DNA from: Siphonodentalium dalli
Taxonomy: Eukaryota; Mollusca; Scaphopoda; Gadilida; Siphonodentaliidae
Length of the DNA: 64,000 nucleotides
NCBI GenBank assembly: GCA_032622095.1
Contig: CP136064.1
Coordinates: 247,163,827-247,227,826 of the forward strand
Direction of reading: 5' to 3'
Numbering within the stretch: the stretch's first letter is position 1; the number at the start of each line of letters is the position of its first letter. Shown in pieces: positions 45,723 through 57,704 of the stretch. Made by a program: the position numbers and the translations under genes. The notes under the pieces were generated by a model. The model was not told the origin of the DNA. It was given only the letters and a program-made list of their open reading frames with translations, and ran no database searches.

Positions 45723-47686
45723 AGTTCAGAGAAGATGAGTATGGGCTCGCGCGCTTTGGTGCAATCATCAAGCCTACGACTGAATATGTCCTGATAGCAA
45801 CATAATTGAGTACAAAACAATCACGACAAACATAACCACATTCACCTTGCTGCGAGTGAAGTAGTTTGAGCGGCACTATTTTCTCACAAACGGACTCGGT
45901 GTCGTCAATTCTGCGAAAAAGGTTGTTGGACAGTCCGAAAACTTTACGACTATTATAAGCTATTCGTAATTACGATCAACAGTAGTTCATTATACGACTA
46001 ATATTAGCTTTTAATTATGATCAGTATTAGTTCATTATGCGGCTACTATAAGCTATTCGTAATTACGATCAACAGTAGTTCATTATACGACTAATATTAG
46101 CTTTTAATTATGATCAGTATTAGTTCATTATGCGGCTACTATAAGCTATTCGTAATTACGATCAACAGTAGTTCATTATACGACTAATATTAGCTTTTAA
46201 TTATGATCAGTATTAGTTCATTATGCGGCTAATATAAGCTATTCGTAATTACGATCAACAGTAGTTCATTATACGACTAATATTAGCTTTTAATTATGAT
46301 CAATATTAGTTCATTATGCGGCTACTATAAGCTATTCGTAATTACGATCAACAGTAGTTCATTATACGACTAATATTAGCTTTTAATTATGATCAGTATT
46401 AGTTCATTATGCGGCTACTATAAGCTATTCGTAATTACGATCAACAGTAGTTCATTATACGACTAATATTAGCTTTTAATTATGATCAGTGTTAGTTCAT
46501 TATGCGGCCACTATAAGCTATTCGTAATTACGATCAACAGTAGTTCATTATACGACTAATATTAGCTTTTAATTATGATCAGTGTTAGTTCATTATGCGG
46601 CTGCTATAAGCTATTCGTAATTACGATCAACAGTAGTTCATTATACGACTATTAGTAGCATTTAATTATGATCAGTATTAGTTCATTATGCGCTACTATA
46701 AGCTCTTCGTAATTACGATCAACAGTAGTTCATTATACGACTAATATTAGCTTTTAATTATGATCAGTATTAGTTCATTATGCGGCTACTATAAGCTACT
46801 CGTAATTACGATCAACAGTAGTTCATTATACGACTAATATTAGCTTTTAATTATGATCAGTATTAGTTCATTATGCGGTTACTATAAGCTATTCGTAATT
46901 ACGATCAACAGTAGTTCATTATACGACTAATATTAGCTTTTAATTATGATCAGTATTAATTCATTATGCGGCTACTATAAGCTATTCGTAATTACGATCA
47001 ACAGTAGTTCATTATACGACTAATATTAGCTTTTAATTATGATCAGTATTAGTTCATTATGCGGCTACTATAAGCTATTCGTAATTACGATCAACAGTAG
47101 TTCATTATACGACTAATATTAGCTTTTAATTATGATCAGTATTAGTTCTTTATGCGGCTACTATAAGCTATTCGTAATTACGATCAACAGTAGTTCATTA
47201 TACGACTAATATTAGCTTTTAATTATGATCAGTATTAGTTAATTATGCGGCTACTATAAGCTATTCGTAATTACGATCAACAGTAGTTCATTATACGACT
47301 AATATTAGCTTTTAATTATGATCAGTATTAGTTCATTATGCGGCTACTATAAGCTATTCGTAATTACGATCAACAGTAGTTCATTATACGACTAATATTA
47401 GCTTTTAATTATGATCAGTATTAGTTCTTTATGCGGCTAATATAAGCTATTCGTAATTACGATCAACAGTAGTTCATTATACGACTAATATTAGCTTTTA
47501 ATTATGATCAGTATTATTTCATTATGCGGCTACTATAAGCTATTCGTAATTACGATCAACAGTAGTTCATTATACGACTAATATTAGCTTTTAATTATGA
47601 TCAGTATTAGTTCATTATGCGGCTACTATAAGCTATTCGTAATTACGATCAACAGTAGTTCATTATACGACTAATATTAGCTTTTA

Positions 47687-48590
47687 TACACACTTAGACG
47701 TGATTTATAAGGATTTCTTGGTGAGTTAAAAGTGATAATGTCACACCTGTGAATTACGTCACCGGTGAGAGCACGCGATTTTAGACAGTTCCGTCTAAGC
47801 CGGAACTATTTTCACTTTCTGCAGCTCAAACATGGTTGAAGTTGAACAGAAACGAACTGCTAACGATGATGCAGAAGCAGTTAATAAAGTGGTAAAATGA
47901 AGAAGAATCTTACCTATTATCGACTCCGATGATTCGGACGATGTCATATATATTCCAGTAAAATGAACTACGAACAATTCCATGTGAACAATACATTTAT
48001 CCAGTTCCGAGCTGAATTTCCACGTGTTGCACTTCGAGAGTTTGTTTACGTCGATGATTAAAATATCGTCACTTCGAAACTTATCTTTCTACTTTTAGCA
48101 CGATTTCCAAACATTTCCTGTATGAACCAACATTATTTACACACACCATCTTCACAATATTCCGTTCCAAGTGCCATGCTTGTTCGGTCAGAATAAACAC
48201 AATTTTTACAGAGAATTTCCGAAACTTTAAAAAATGAATCGCATCAAATTTTGAGGTCAATCGGAATCGTTACGTCACAATTATTTAAAATATGTGTCCG
48301 TCCGCGTAACTGCATGCGCAACTGTACGTTGGGGTTCAAAATGGGAGAATCAGCTGATCTGGGCTTATTTTGTCACATCTTCTCTTTAGAATTAGCAACT
48401 TTTAGTGGTTGAAAGTGTGTAATAAACAGAATAATCAATTGGTTTCGATGATAAGGTGACATAATTCACTCGGGTAGCCGGTCCTATTGGTAAAACCCTC
48501 GTTCGCTCCGCTCACTCGGGTTTTACCAGGCCCGGCTCCCCTCGTGAATTATGTCACGTAATCATCGAAACCAATTGATTACTCTCTATT
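47687..48590. mobile_element. 904-bp insertion in the satellite, copy 1
   Basis: Inserted inside a monomer at AGCTTTTA|ATTATG, with a few TTTA bases repeated at both edges. It starts TACACACTTAGACGTG. Its last ~160 bases form a long palindrome (48,433-48,580) whose arms begin AATCAATTGGTTTCGATGAT. A short frame encodes an acidic tail (DSDDSDDVIYIPVK), possibly an exon remnant of an autonomous relative. Element class unresolved. Confidence 0.6.
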
Positions 48591-49150
48591 TAATTATGAT
48601 CAGTATTAGTTCATTAAGCGGCTACTATAAGCTATTCGTAACTACGATCAACAGTAGTTCATTATACGACTAATATTAGCTTTTAATTATGATCAGTATT
48701 AGTTCATTAAGCGGCTACTATAAGCTATTCGTAATTACGATCAACAGTAGTTCATTATACGACTAATATTAGCTTTTAATTATGATCAGTGTTAGTTCAT
48801 TATGCGGCTACTATAAGCTATTCGTAATTACGATCAACAGTAGTTCATTAATCGACTAATATTAGCTTTTAATTATGATCAGTGTTAGTTCATTATGCGG
48901 CTACTATAAGCTATTCGTAATTACGATCAACAGTAGTTCATTATACGACTAATATTAGCTTTTAATTATGATCAGTATTAGTTCATTATGCGGCTACTAT
49001 AAGCTATTCATAATTACGATCAACAGTAGTTCATTATACGACTAATATTAGCTTTTAATTATGATCAGTATTAGTTCATTATGCGGCTACTATAAGCTAT
49101 TCGTAATTACGATCAACAGTAGTTCATTATACGACTAATATTAGCTTTTA

Positions 49151-50054
49151 TACACACTTAGACGTGATTTATAAGGATTTCTTGGTGAGTTAAAAGTGAT
49201 AATGTCACACCTGTGAATTACGTCACCGGTGAGAGCACGCGATTTTAGACAGTTCCGTCTAAGCCGGAACTATTTTCACTTTCTGCAGCTCAAACATGGT
49301 TGAAGTTGAACAGAAACGAACTGCTAACGATGATGCAGAAGCAGTTAATAAAGTGGTAAAATGAAGAAGAATCTTACCTATTATCGACTCCGATGATTCG
49401 GACGATGTCATATATATTCCAGTAAAATGAACTACGAACAATTCCATGTGAACAATACATTTATCCAGTTCCGAGCTGAATTTCCACGTGTTGCACTTCG
49501 AGAGTTTGTTTACGTCGATGATTAAAATATCGTCACTTCGAAACTTATCTTTCTACTTTTAGCACGATTTCCAAACATTTCCTGTATGAACCAACATTAT
49601 TTACACACACCATCTTCACAATATTCCGTTCCAAGTGCCATGCTTGTTCGGTCAGAATAAACACAATTTTTACAGAGAATTTCCGAAACTTTAAAAAATG
49701 AATCGCATCAAATTTTGAGGTCAATCGGAATCGTTACGTCACAATTATTTAAAATATGTGTCCGTCCGCGTAACTGCATGCGCAACTGTACGTTGGGGTT
49801 CAAAATGGGAGAATCAGCTGATCTGGGCTTATTTTGTCACATCTTCTCTTTAGAATTAGCAACTTTTAGTGGTTGAAAGTGTGTAATAAACAGAATAATC
49901 AATTGGTTTCGATGATAAGGTGACATAATTCACTCGGGTAGCCGGTCCTATTGGTAAAACCCTCGTTCGCTCCGCTCACTCGGGTTTTACCAGGCCCGGC
50001 TCCCCTCGTGAATTATGTCACGTAATCATCGAAACCAATTGATTACTCTCTATT
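49151..50054. mobile_element. 904-bp insertion in the satellite, copy 2
   Basis: Appears identical to 47,687-48,590, exactly 1,464 bases further on, in the same position in the monomer. It arose by tandem duplication together with six satellite monomers and not by a second insertion. Confidence 0.9.
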
Positions 50055-51062
50055 TAATTATGATCAGTATTAGTTCATTAAGCGGCTACTATAAGCTATT
50101 CGTAACTACGATCAACAGTAGTTCATTATACGACTAATATTAGCTTTTAATTATGATCAGTATTAGTTCATTAAGCGGCTACTATAAGCTATTCGTAATT
50201 ACGATCAACAGTAGTTCATTATACGACTAATATTAGCTTTTAATTATGATCAGTGTTAGTTCATTATGCGGCTACTATAAGCTATTCGTAATTACGATCA
50301 ACAGTAGTTCATTAATCGACTAATATTAGCTTTTAATTATGATCAGTGTTAGTTCATTATGCGGCTACTATAAGCTATTCGTAATTACGATCAACAGTAG
50401 TTCATTATACGACTAATATTAGCTTTTAATTATGATCAGTATTAGTTCATTATGCGGCTACTATAAGCTATTCATAATTACGATCAACAGTAGTTCAGTA
50501 TACGACTAATATTAGCTTTTAATTATGATCAGTATTAGTTCATTATGCGGCTACTATAAGCTATTCGTAATTACGACCAACAGTAGTTCATTATACGACT
50601 AATATTAGCTTTTAATTATGATCAGTATTAGTTCATTATGCGGCTACTATAAGCTATTCGTAATTACGATCAACAGTAGTTCATTATACGACTAATATTA
50701 GCTTTTAATTATGATCAGTATTAGTTCATTATGCGGCTACTATAAGCTATTCGTAATTACGATCAACAGTAGTTCATTATACGACTAATATTAGCTTTTA
50801 ATTATGATCAGTGTTAGTTCATTATGCGGCTACTATAAGATATTCGTAATTACGATCAACAGTAGTTCATTATACGACTAATATTAGCTTTTAATTATGA
50901 TCAGTATTAGTTCATTATGCGGCTACTATAAGCTATTCGTAATTACGATCAACAGTAGTTCATTATACGACTAATATTAGCTCTTAATTATGATCAGTGT
51001 TAGTTCATTATGCGGCTACTATAAGCTATTCGTAATTCTGTTCCGCAGTAGTTCATTATGCG

Positions 51063-51930
51063 AAAGGTGTCCAAGTGTGCCCATTTTTGCCGACCAACTA
51101 ATAAAGTTGCCAGTTTCAATTCGCCAAAGTTAAATATCAGTTTCTATTCGCGAAAGAAAAATATCAGTTTTTATTCGTCAAAGTAAAATATCAGCAAAAT
51201 CCCTCTGGGCAACTTTCACCATAAGTAAATATCTGTTCTCGTTATGAATTACTGTCCCTTATTACAAGAAGCCGAACAATGGTCGTGCATCGTCCGAGTT
51301 TCTTAATTGACCGTCATTGAGTTATAAGAGAGATTCCTCCTTCTAGGGATTGTACGGAATGTGTAATTGTGCGTGTGTATATCCTTGGTAACTGTGTATA
51401 CTCCGTATATATTTGTGTGTCATGTGGATGATGCTTGACGTGGGTGTTACTTGTAAATATCTAATACACGGAGACGACGAAAAATATTAGATTATTGAAA
51501 TAAAATCGCTTTGTATATGCATCGTCCTACACATGTTGATTATTGTTACATGCGACTTTAATCCAGAACGTGATTTCCAACGCTTTATGGCTCGATATGA
51601 GTATTATATGATTGTGGCGAGGTTACCAAGCTATTATATTCCAAGTTTTGTTGTAAATAAAACCAACCAACCCCCTTGTAAGCTAAATATTCATGTCTAG
51701 AAACAGCAACTGTTAAATAATTTCAGGTTATACAAATAGATTTTCTTATAATAAATGTTAAATAAATTTCATCCAACAATTATATAGTCATTGTATGTGG
51801 TTTATCAACAAAGCGGACGTGGTACTGAGTCGGTCGTGCTTCACCTCACAAATCCTCATTTACTAGTAAAATAATCACATCGGTCAATGTCATGCTTGCC
51901 TGTGTAGTGGTCGTGGTGTAAATATAGAAG
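51063..51930. other. array border and unassigned sequence
   Basis: 51,106-51,195 has about three imperfect ~30-bp units containing AAATATCAGTTTTTATTCG. The remainder shows no recognisable gene or repeat. Confidence 0.5.
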
Positions 51931-51934
51931 GCCG

Positions 51935-52058
51935 ATGACATCTGCTCGAGAGGTCAGACGATCCACGGTGGGGAATCGCTGGTTTCGCGGAATTGATGAA
52001 TATCACGTATTCAAAGTGGCAGAGGCTATCGCAAACGCGACATTAGAAGAGGAAAAGG
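51935..52058 (+). CDS. possible short first coding exon (unverified)
   Basis: An ATG frame of 41 codons (MTSAREVRRSTVGNRWF...) with an even, charged composition ends in AAAAGG|GTAATG, a fair splice donor. TAAATATA lies just upstream. No partner exon was found in the following 12 kb and no domain is recognised, so this is a weak proposal only. Confidence 0.15.
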
Positions 52059-52084
52059 GTAATGAAATATGATAACGATATATT

Positions 52085-52340
52085 ACATAGTATTTTGGCA
52101 GCTACGAGTATATGCTATATATTTTTAAAACAAGCTGATTCACAGTTGTTTGCTCTAACATTCTGACCAAAGTTGTCCGTCGAAGGATGCTCCTATATGT
52201 ATGGACTTGTGTATTCTACAAACCTCCGATTGGCAACTTTGGTCAGAATGTTATAGAAAACTACTGACTATTTCCGAACAAATCAACTTGTTTCAAAAAT
52301 TAAACTAGCATATGTTCGTAACAGTCAAAATGGTATGTTT
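52085..52340. repeat. ~250-bp foldback element
   Basis: Long inverted arms: the strongest part is AACATTCTGACCAAAGTTG (52,157) against its reverse complement ending at 52,252. Weaker pairing extends outward through ATATGCTA and CATAgtaTTTTG blocks to both ends. No target duplication was identified. Confidence 0.7.
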
Positions 52341-52463
52341 TGTGTCAGTTTCTCATATATTATGTTTTGTGCGTTTGCACATTTTGAATGCGTGGTACTC
52401 ACCAACCTCGAAACCACGTGATTCACCCCACCGTGATATATCTTGATCAATCGTTCGACGCTT

Positions 52464-52550
52464 TGTCTGATCACCAAAGTTAAGTAACGTCGAGCTCGGT
52501 TAGTCCTTGGATGGGTGACCGCCTTGGGATTCCGGGTGCTGCCAACTTTG
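52464..52550 (+). rRNA. 5S rRNA-like sequence (pseudogene or 5S-derived SINE head)
   Basis: The 3' two thirds follow a eukaryotic 5S gene: GTCTGATCACCAAAGTTAAG, then AACGTCGAGCTCGGTTAG, CTTGGATGGGTGACCGCC and CCGGGTGCTG. These cover the internal A box, intermediate element and C box of the type-1 RNA polymerase III promoter. The first ~40 bases and the closing stem do not match a normal 5S, there is an extra T in CCGCCTTGGGA, and no T-run terminator follows at once. It is probably a 5S pseudogene or the head of a 5S-derived SINE, not a working gene. Confidence 0.6.
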
Positions 52551-52559
52551 CGCGCGACT

Positions 52560-53335
52560 CCCGCAATTCTCTCTCGTGCTGTTACACCTGAAACAAGATT
52601 ATTTCAAATCGACTTGAACAGAAGCTGAATAGTTCCGATAGTTCAAATAGTTCCCCGTGCGTTCATCACAAGTCCGCGCTTACCGAGGTTCCAAGTACAC
52701 AGCGTCTGTATCGCTGGACGGCCTATGCTGGCCACATGCCCCAAAACAACTGAGCCACCGTTATACCACGGGTCCCCTTGTTGGAAGATGAGTACCGTAT
52801 AGGATTTTTAAAAATCGTTAATTTAGCAAACATACAAATATTGTACATGAGTGAATAACAATCATTTTATGACAACTGCAATGCAACATAATTTTCATGT
52901 GCGTCGTAGCTCTCATAAATACAAATAACAGGTCCCTGATCAAAAGGTCCCCGACGAAGGTGGCAGGTTTGAAGGATGTATGGGTTTCCTACCCATATAC
53001 TACAAACTGTAGGAAGAATTGATTACACCAATATGATATAAAGTGCAGTCACTAATATGTTGCACATCTTTAAATGGGCGAGAACGAGTCAATAACTTTT
53101 TTTTATACGAATTTCGGAAGTTTGTTGGCTCCCATCTAGATGTCACCCCGAAGATCCATATTAAGTTTGGCGATGATCTGATAAGGGAGGTGGCCCATAG
53201 GGTGTGCGAAGTATTTAGTCATACAAAGATTCACATGCAGTTTGTTGATGATCGGATGAGTTATGTAGGGTGTGCCAAAGGAATTAGTCATGCAAAGAGT
53301 TAAAAACAAGACGTAAAACATTGCCGAATATAGGT
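52560..53335. other. unassigned sequence after the 5S-like element
   Basis: Contains CTGAGCCACCGTTATACCACGG near 52,755 and a repeated GATGATCTGATAAGG / GATGATCGGATGAG pair at 53,172 and 53,247. No gene recognised. The first 200 bases could be the body of a SINE headed by the 5S-like sequence. Confidence 0.35.
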
Positions 53336-53340
53336 ATGTA

Positions 53341-53684
53341 TTAACCCTTCCGTGACTGGTGCTTCATAAAATTTTGCGAAATCCCTTGGGGAAAGTATTT
53401 CGGGGAGCTAACACCGGGATGCTCTAAAGGGCCTATCGGCCCTTTCCTTCACCCCATGCGAAAACACTGTGCCAATTAATTCTCTTATATATGCGAGTCC
53501 CCATAGGGAGCATCACATGTACAAGAGAATGCACTAGCCTAACAAAAGTTACATTGACCGTGAAAGCCAGTGCATTCTCTTATATATGCGAGGCTCCTTA
53601 TTGGACACTCTCTTATATCAGATAATGCACTGGCACATGATCTTTAATGCTGCACCAGCGCGGCTCCCGCAATGGAAGGGTTAA
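53341..53684. mobile_element. diverged TTAA-flanked hairpin MITE
   Basis: TTAA at 53,341 and 53,681 flank CCCTTCC and GGAAGGG ends. Two degraded hairpins (53,472-53,537 and 53,569-53,632) retain CAATT/GCATTCTCTTATATATGCGAG. It is an older relative of the elements at 32,771 and 45,358. Confidence 0.75.
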
Positions 53685-54510
53685 GGCTCGCCATAAAGGT
53701 AACTGAAGTAACGTAATTCGTTTGCTATTCGGAAGAAAATATCCCTGTTGGATTAAATTAACAGCATAAAATATTGTTTTTCTCCAAATTCCTTATGGTT
53801 ATGGTCTTAAAGAAATCACGGATATTCCATGTACTTTTAAAAGCCGGATTCCAAGGGGCAGGGTGTTGTTGCCTCATAAATTATTTTCATTATTTGGACA
53901 GTGCCGAAGCACATCCTTCAAGAAAGTCAAATCCGTCCGTCCATGGATTTGATTTTTAAATTATCCGTCCATCTAAATGGTAATTTCTATAGAATGTTTG
54001 TTGCCCAGAGGATGTCTATTGCTGTGCATCGGTATCTAGTGTGGTGTTTTATTCCTCAAACGATCAGAATTGTCAGGAATAAAGAATTAGCGCACACAGA
54101 ACCCAAAACGCAAAACAGTATGCACACATGTGAGTGAATGCTACCCCGCGTATGGGTTGTGTGGCACCACATTCGTCCTGCACTGAGTGTACCCGATATC
54201 AATGTACATTATGCTTATATTGGCCATATATGGTTCCATCGGTACATCAGATAGAGTTCCTGTTCTCCCGCATCTCCAAATTATATTGATTGTTCCAATC
54301 AATAGTTTGTTTCCAGTCGCTTCTGAGTTCTGATGTTGTCTGGCACCCACCATCGATTGATTTAAGCGGGTTGCAGTGAAACACCGATTTTGTTTTTATC
54401 CCTGACTGTGGTAAGGTAGCTAACTCTATTTTAATGCATTGCAAAAACATTATATTAAAATACATAAACGAGTCAGCGATTCTTTTCCTGAGAAGACTGT
54501 TCCTATTTGA

Positions 54511-55225
54511 CAGGTCTGGCAATTCCCAAATATAGCTACAATGGCCATATGTAGCTACATATGGCTAATGGTGGATGGATCTGGTCGAAGAGAGATAACC
54601 CAATCCAAAAATCATTTAAATATACAAGAACATGATTTGATTATACTCTTAGTAAATTAATATTGTTTGCCATGTTCATGTATAATTAACAAAATATTCC
54701 AATATTGTTACCTTTTCCTGACAGCTGTACTTAAATAGAAGAATAGATCATATATGGATGGATCTGAGTCCCATATCACATAGCATAACCAATATCTAAA
54801 AAGATGCATGTGTTTAGTTATGCTTCTCTGATATTCCGCAAGCTGGTGCAACCAAAATGTCATCGGTAGTGATATCATAAGTTGTAACAATATAATACCC
54901 CTCACCCTTAGTTGTAACAATATAATACCCCTCACCCTTAGTTACAATATAATACCCCTCACCCTTAGTTACAATATAATACCCATCACCCTTAGTTACA
55001 ATATAACACCCCTCACCCTTAGTTACAATATAACACCCCTCACCCTTAGTTACAATATAACACCCCTCACCCTTAGTTACAATATAATACCCCTCACTCA
55101 CCCTTAGTTGCAACAGCTCGCGGTAATGCATGCATGCAATTGGTAAAATATTGTTTTACGATAGTCAAAGTAGCTACAATAGCTACATATAGCTATTGTA
55201 GCTATAATGAGGAATTGCCAGACCT
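54511..55225. mobile_element. 715-bp DNA element with ~45-bp terminal inverted repeats
   Basis: The left end AGGTCTGGCAATTCC...TATAGCTACAAT pairs with the right end, which reads the same on the other strand. ATTTGA occurs outside both ends and may be the target duplication. Inside is a minisatellite (54,877-55,106). No transposase is encoded. Confidence 0.75.
54877..55106. repeat. 27/30-bp minisatellite inside the 715-bp element
   Basis: About eight units of TTAGTTACAATATAATACCC plus CTCACCC; the first two carry an extra GTA. Because 27 is a multiple of three, one antisense frame stays open through it, which explains a repetitive 105-aa reading frame that I do not regard as a gene. Confidence 0.95.
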
Positions 55226-55229
55226 ATTT

Positions 55230-55950
55230 GAGACTTAACGTTCCTACACCAAAGCAAACTCGTATCTTGCTGTAAAAGAGTCGATGCCCGATTTGAATTC
55301 TTCCAGGATGCTTTCCGCATCAACACACGTAGATTGTTCCAGCTTGAGATAACTCTTGTCAGCGAAGAAGTGCGTTTACGTTTTCGTTTTATATTAACCC
55401 GTTAATTGTACATTCCAGTAATATTTCATGGAATAAATACTGTTTAAATCATGTACGTGACAATGTGTCTTAAAGATACCATGTCATATTTAACACCATA
55501 AAACCACATTATTTATATATGTTTTCTTTTCTACAAAAAGATCGGACCCATGTGCCCATTTATTTGTTGGCGAGATGTTGACTTTCAAAAGACGACTGTT
55601 TTAACGTTTTGAATTTTTTCGAGCGAAGCATAACAAAAATTAAAGGCCCGTTTAATTTTCGAGTCACCCGATTTTTTTTTATAGTGCCTTGATATACGGT
55701 ATTAATACCAATCTATGACATAATATAAGATTAAAATACTATAATTCATCACCATTTGGAACGTCTGTCTCAGAAGGTGCCCATAAAGTAATAGAAAATA
55801 ACTGAAATCATAGAAAAATTTCACCCGTCTCGCTACCAGAATGCAACCGAATACAATGCAAGTTATAGTTATTCCCATTCCGTTGAAAATAATACACTTT
55901 GCAGTACAATCCACATGAAACTTAAAAACAAAAAACACATAAAACCTCAA
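55230..55950. other. unassigned AT-rich sequence
   Basis: No gene, repeat array or element recognised. Poly-T and poly-A runs are present near 55,670 and 55,950. Confidence 0.5.
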
Positions 55951-55957
55951 CAAAAAA

Positions 55958-56064
55958 AATGTTCACACTTATTACACCGGATAAGTTGATAATACGTTTT
56001 GGAGCCCAACAAAAACATGTTCACACTTATTACACCGGATAAGTTGATAATACTTTTTGGAGCT
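55958..56064. repeat. tandem duplication of a ~57-bp unit
   Basis: Two nearly identical units, ATGTTCACACTTATTACACC and then GGATAAGTTGATAATAC, lie head to tail. Confidence 0.9.
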
Positions 56065-56098
56065 TCCTATTTCAAATGGTATATAATATAAAGTTATT

Positions 56099-56250
56099 AT
56101 ACAATGTTGTGTACAGTATGTGTTTTTCTTGTACGAGTCCAGGTTGTGTAAAAAGTCATATTGGACACTGACGTGTCTCGTCCAATATGACTTTTCACCA
56201 CAACCTAGACGAGTACAAGAAAAACTCGTGCTGTACACAACATTGTACAA
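56099..56250. repeat. ~150-bp near-perfect palindrome
   Basis: Arms start TACAATGTTGTGTACAG and end CTGTACACAACATTGTA. The centre is AGTCATATTGGAC...GTCCAATATGACTT. Parts of the arm motif (AGTCCAATATGACT) recur at 56,540-56,580, so the family is repeated locally. Confidence 0.9.
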
Positions 56251-56254
56251 TGAC

Positions 56255-57700
56255 ATTTTTATTATCCATCTGTATGTTTATCCAAATTTTGGGATTAAAA
56301 CTTTTGTGGTTATTTTGGTATTTGTCGGCACTTAATTCTCTACAAAAGCCTGTATTTTGATCATCAGAAAGCATGATTTGGAAAAGTAAACACGCAAGTG
56401 AGAAAAAAAAACTCAACGCGGAATTGAAACGTCTGCTAAAATCTGTGTTGCGAGCGCATCACAATTTCACCGATTCATTTCGCAATAGAGTTAATTCGTG
56501 ACGTCACGGAGTCCCAATAAAAAGTGATATTGTACAGTCGGGAGTCCAATATGACTATCGGGAGTCCAAATATGACTTTTCCCAGGACTATCACGTGGCG
56601 GCTTTTGCCCAATCGGAAATGGTGTTAGTTAAGGGATGGATAATAATATGGAATATATATTATATATAATGTGATCTGGGGGTTCTAAAATTAAGTGGGC
56701 CTTTAAATGATAAAGAGCGTCCATGACGTCGTCGTACAAAATGCGGTATATAATAAAGAGCATTCTCAATTATGTTTTGTTTTTATAAGTTTTCGCGGTG
56801 AATTACTTATGGATGAGTTTGTGGACAACACCACTGATATAAGATCACAGATCAATTATAATGAAAGTGTCCATACGATATCCATCATCAAATAACACAC
56901 GGTAATTTTGCCCACACGTGACAATGGTCAATTTAAATTGCTGTAGATCTGTATACAGTTCTACACGCACATTGGTGTAAACGGGTTGATATAGAAATGC
57001 ACACAGAAAGAAAACGGTATTCGTTCGTGTGAGCAAAAATCGTGTCCGTTATAATTCACGGTCAACACTGAGGCATTGCGACAGGCAAATCTGATTTAAT
57101 TAATTGTTACCCGGGCTTGGCGAATGTGCGTAATCTTTCTTGTCATTTCAACCCATGTATTTCATATGGAATACAACGAGTATCAAGACAATTGTCAGAG
57201 AATCCGGTGCGCTATCTTTCTGTGGCAGTAGTCCACGGCCGGGCCCGCCATCTCCTGCTTCTCTTAGACTCAACTGACGCTGACGCGGCACAGATCAAAT
57301 CGCTTTGGTCGGCTTATAGTTGATTCATTATTTTTGTCTGGCCTAAACTGACCCGAATTCCCAATTACCAGAGTACTGATGAGCGCGCATTCACTATCAG
57401 TAATCATGTTGTGATCACAGTAATCCGCGACACGTGACTTCACACAGATCTGTGTACAGATCTACACCAATGTAAATGCACCCTATGTGGTGTATGGAAT
57501 TTGTGTAATTGTTGTCACCTCTGTTCCATACCTTTATACTCAACCCGTTCCATACTTTGATACTTAATCACACCAACGGTTTTTGTTTTTTTTTCAAGTT
57601 ATAAGTTCAGAACATTTACAATCCCCATTCAAGATAAGTGTCGACAATATAACATTGATATCTTTGTTGCTCCACCAATTGTTTGCTTAGGTTATGCCTG
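56255..57700. other. unassigned sequence
   Basis: No convincing gene. TGACGTCA is at 56,499-56,506. Two related self-complementary AGATCTGTRTACAG motifs lie at 56,945 and 57,447. A 68-codon frame at 57,117-57,323 shows no domain and no splice context. Confidence 0.45.
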
Positions 57701-57704
57701 TGTT

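Larger units (their letters stand above)
45946..51062. repeat. 93-bp satellite array with dimeric structure
   Basis: About 35 monomers of 93 bp in three blocks (45,946-47,686; 48,591-49,150; 50,055-51,062). Each monomer is itself two related halves: a 48-bp half around AAGCTATTCGTAATTACGATC and a 45-bp half around TTAGCTTTTAATTATGATC, both ending AGTTCATTATRCGR. Monomers are very similar to each other. Two identical 904-bp insertions separate the blocks. No coding potential. Confidence 0.95.

Noticed and set aside
47795-47983. 62-aa antisense frame found twice (also 49,259-49,447)
   Set aside because: Its identity between copies is explained by the 1,464-bp duplication and not by selection; no domain.
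45946-51062. Regular array that superficially resembles a CRISPR array
   Set aside because: Units are contiguous 93-bp monomers without unique spacers, and the context is eukaryotic; it is satellite DNA.
54814-55131. 105-aa antisense frame of KGEGYYIVT repeats
   Set aside because: It is the 27-bp minisatellite of a MITE read in one frame; no start context or splice support.
57117-57323. 68-aa frame MANVRNLSCHF...
   Set aside because: No recognisable domain, no flanking splice sites and no repeat of it elsewhere; likely chance.
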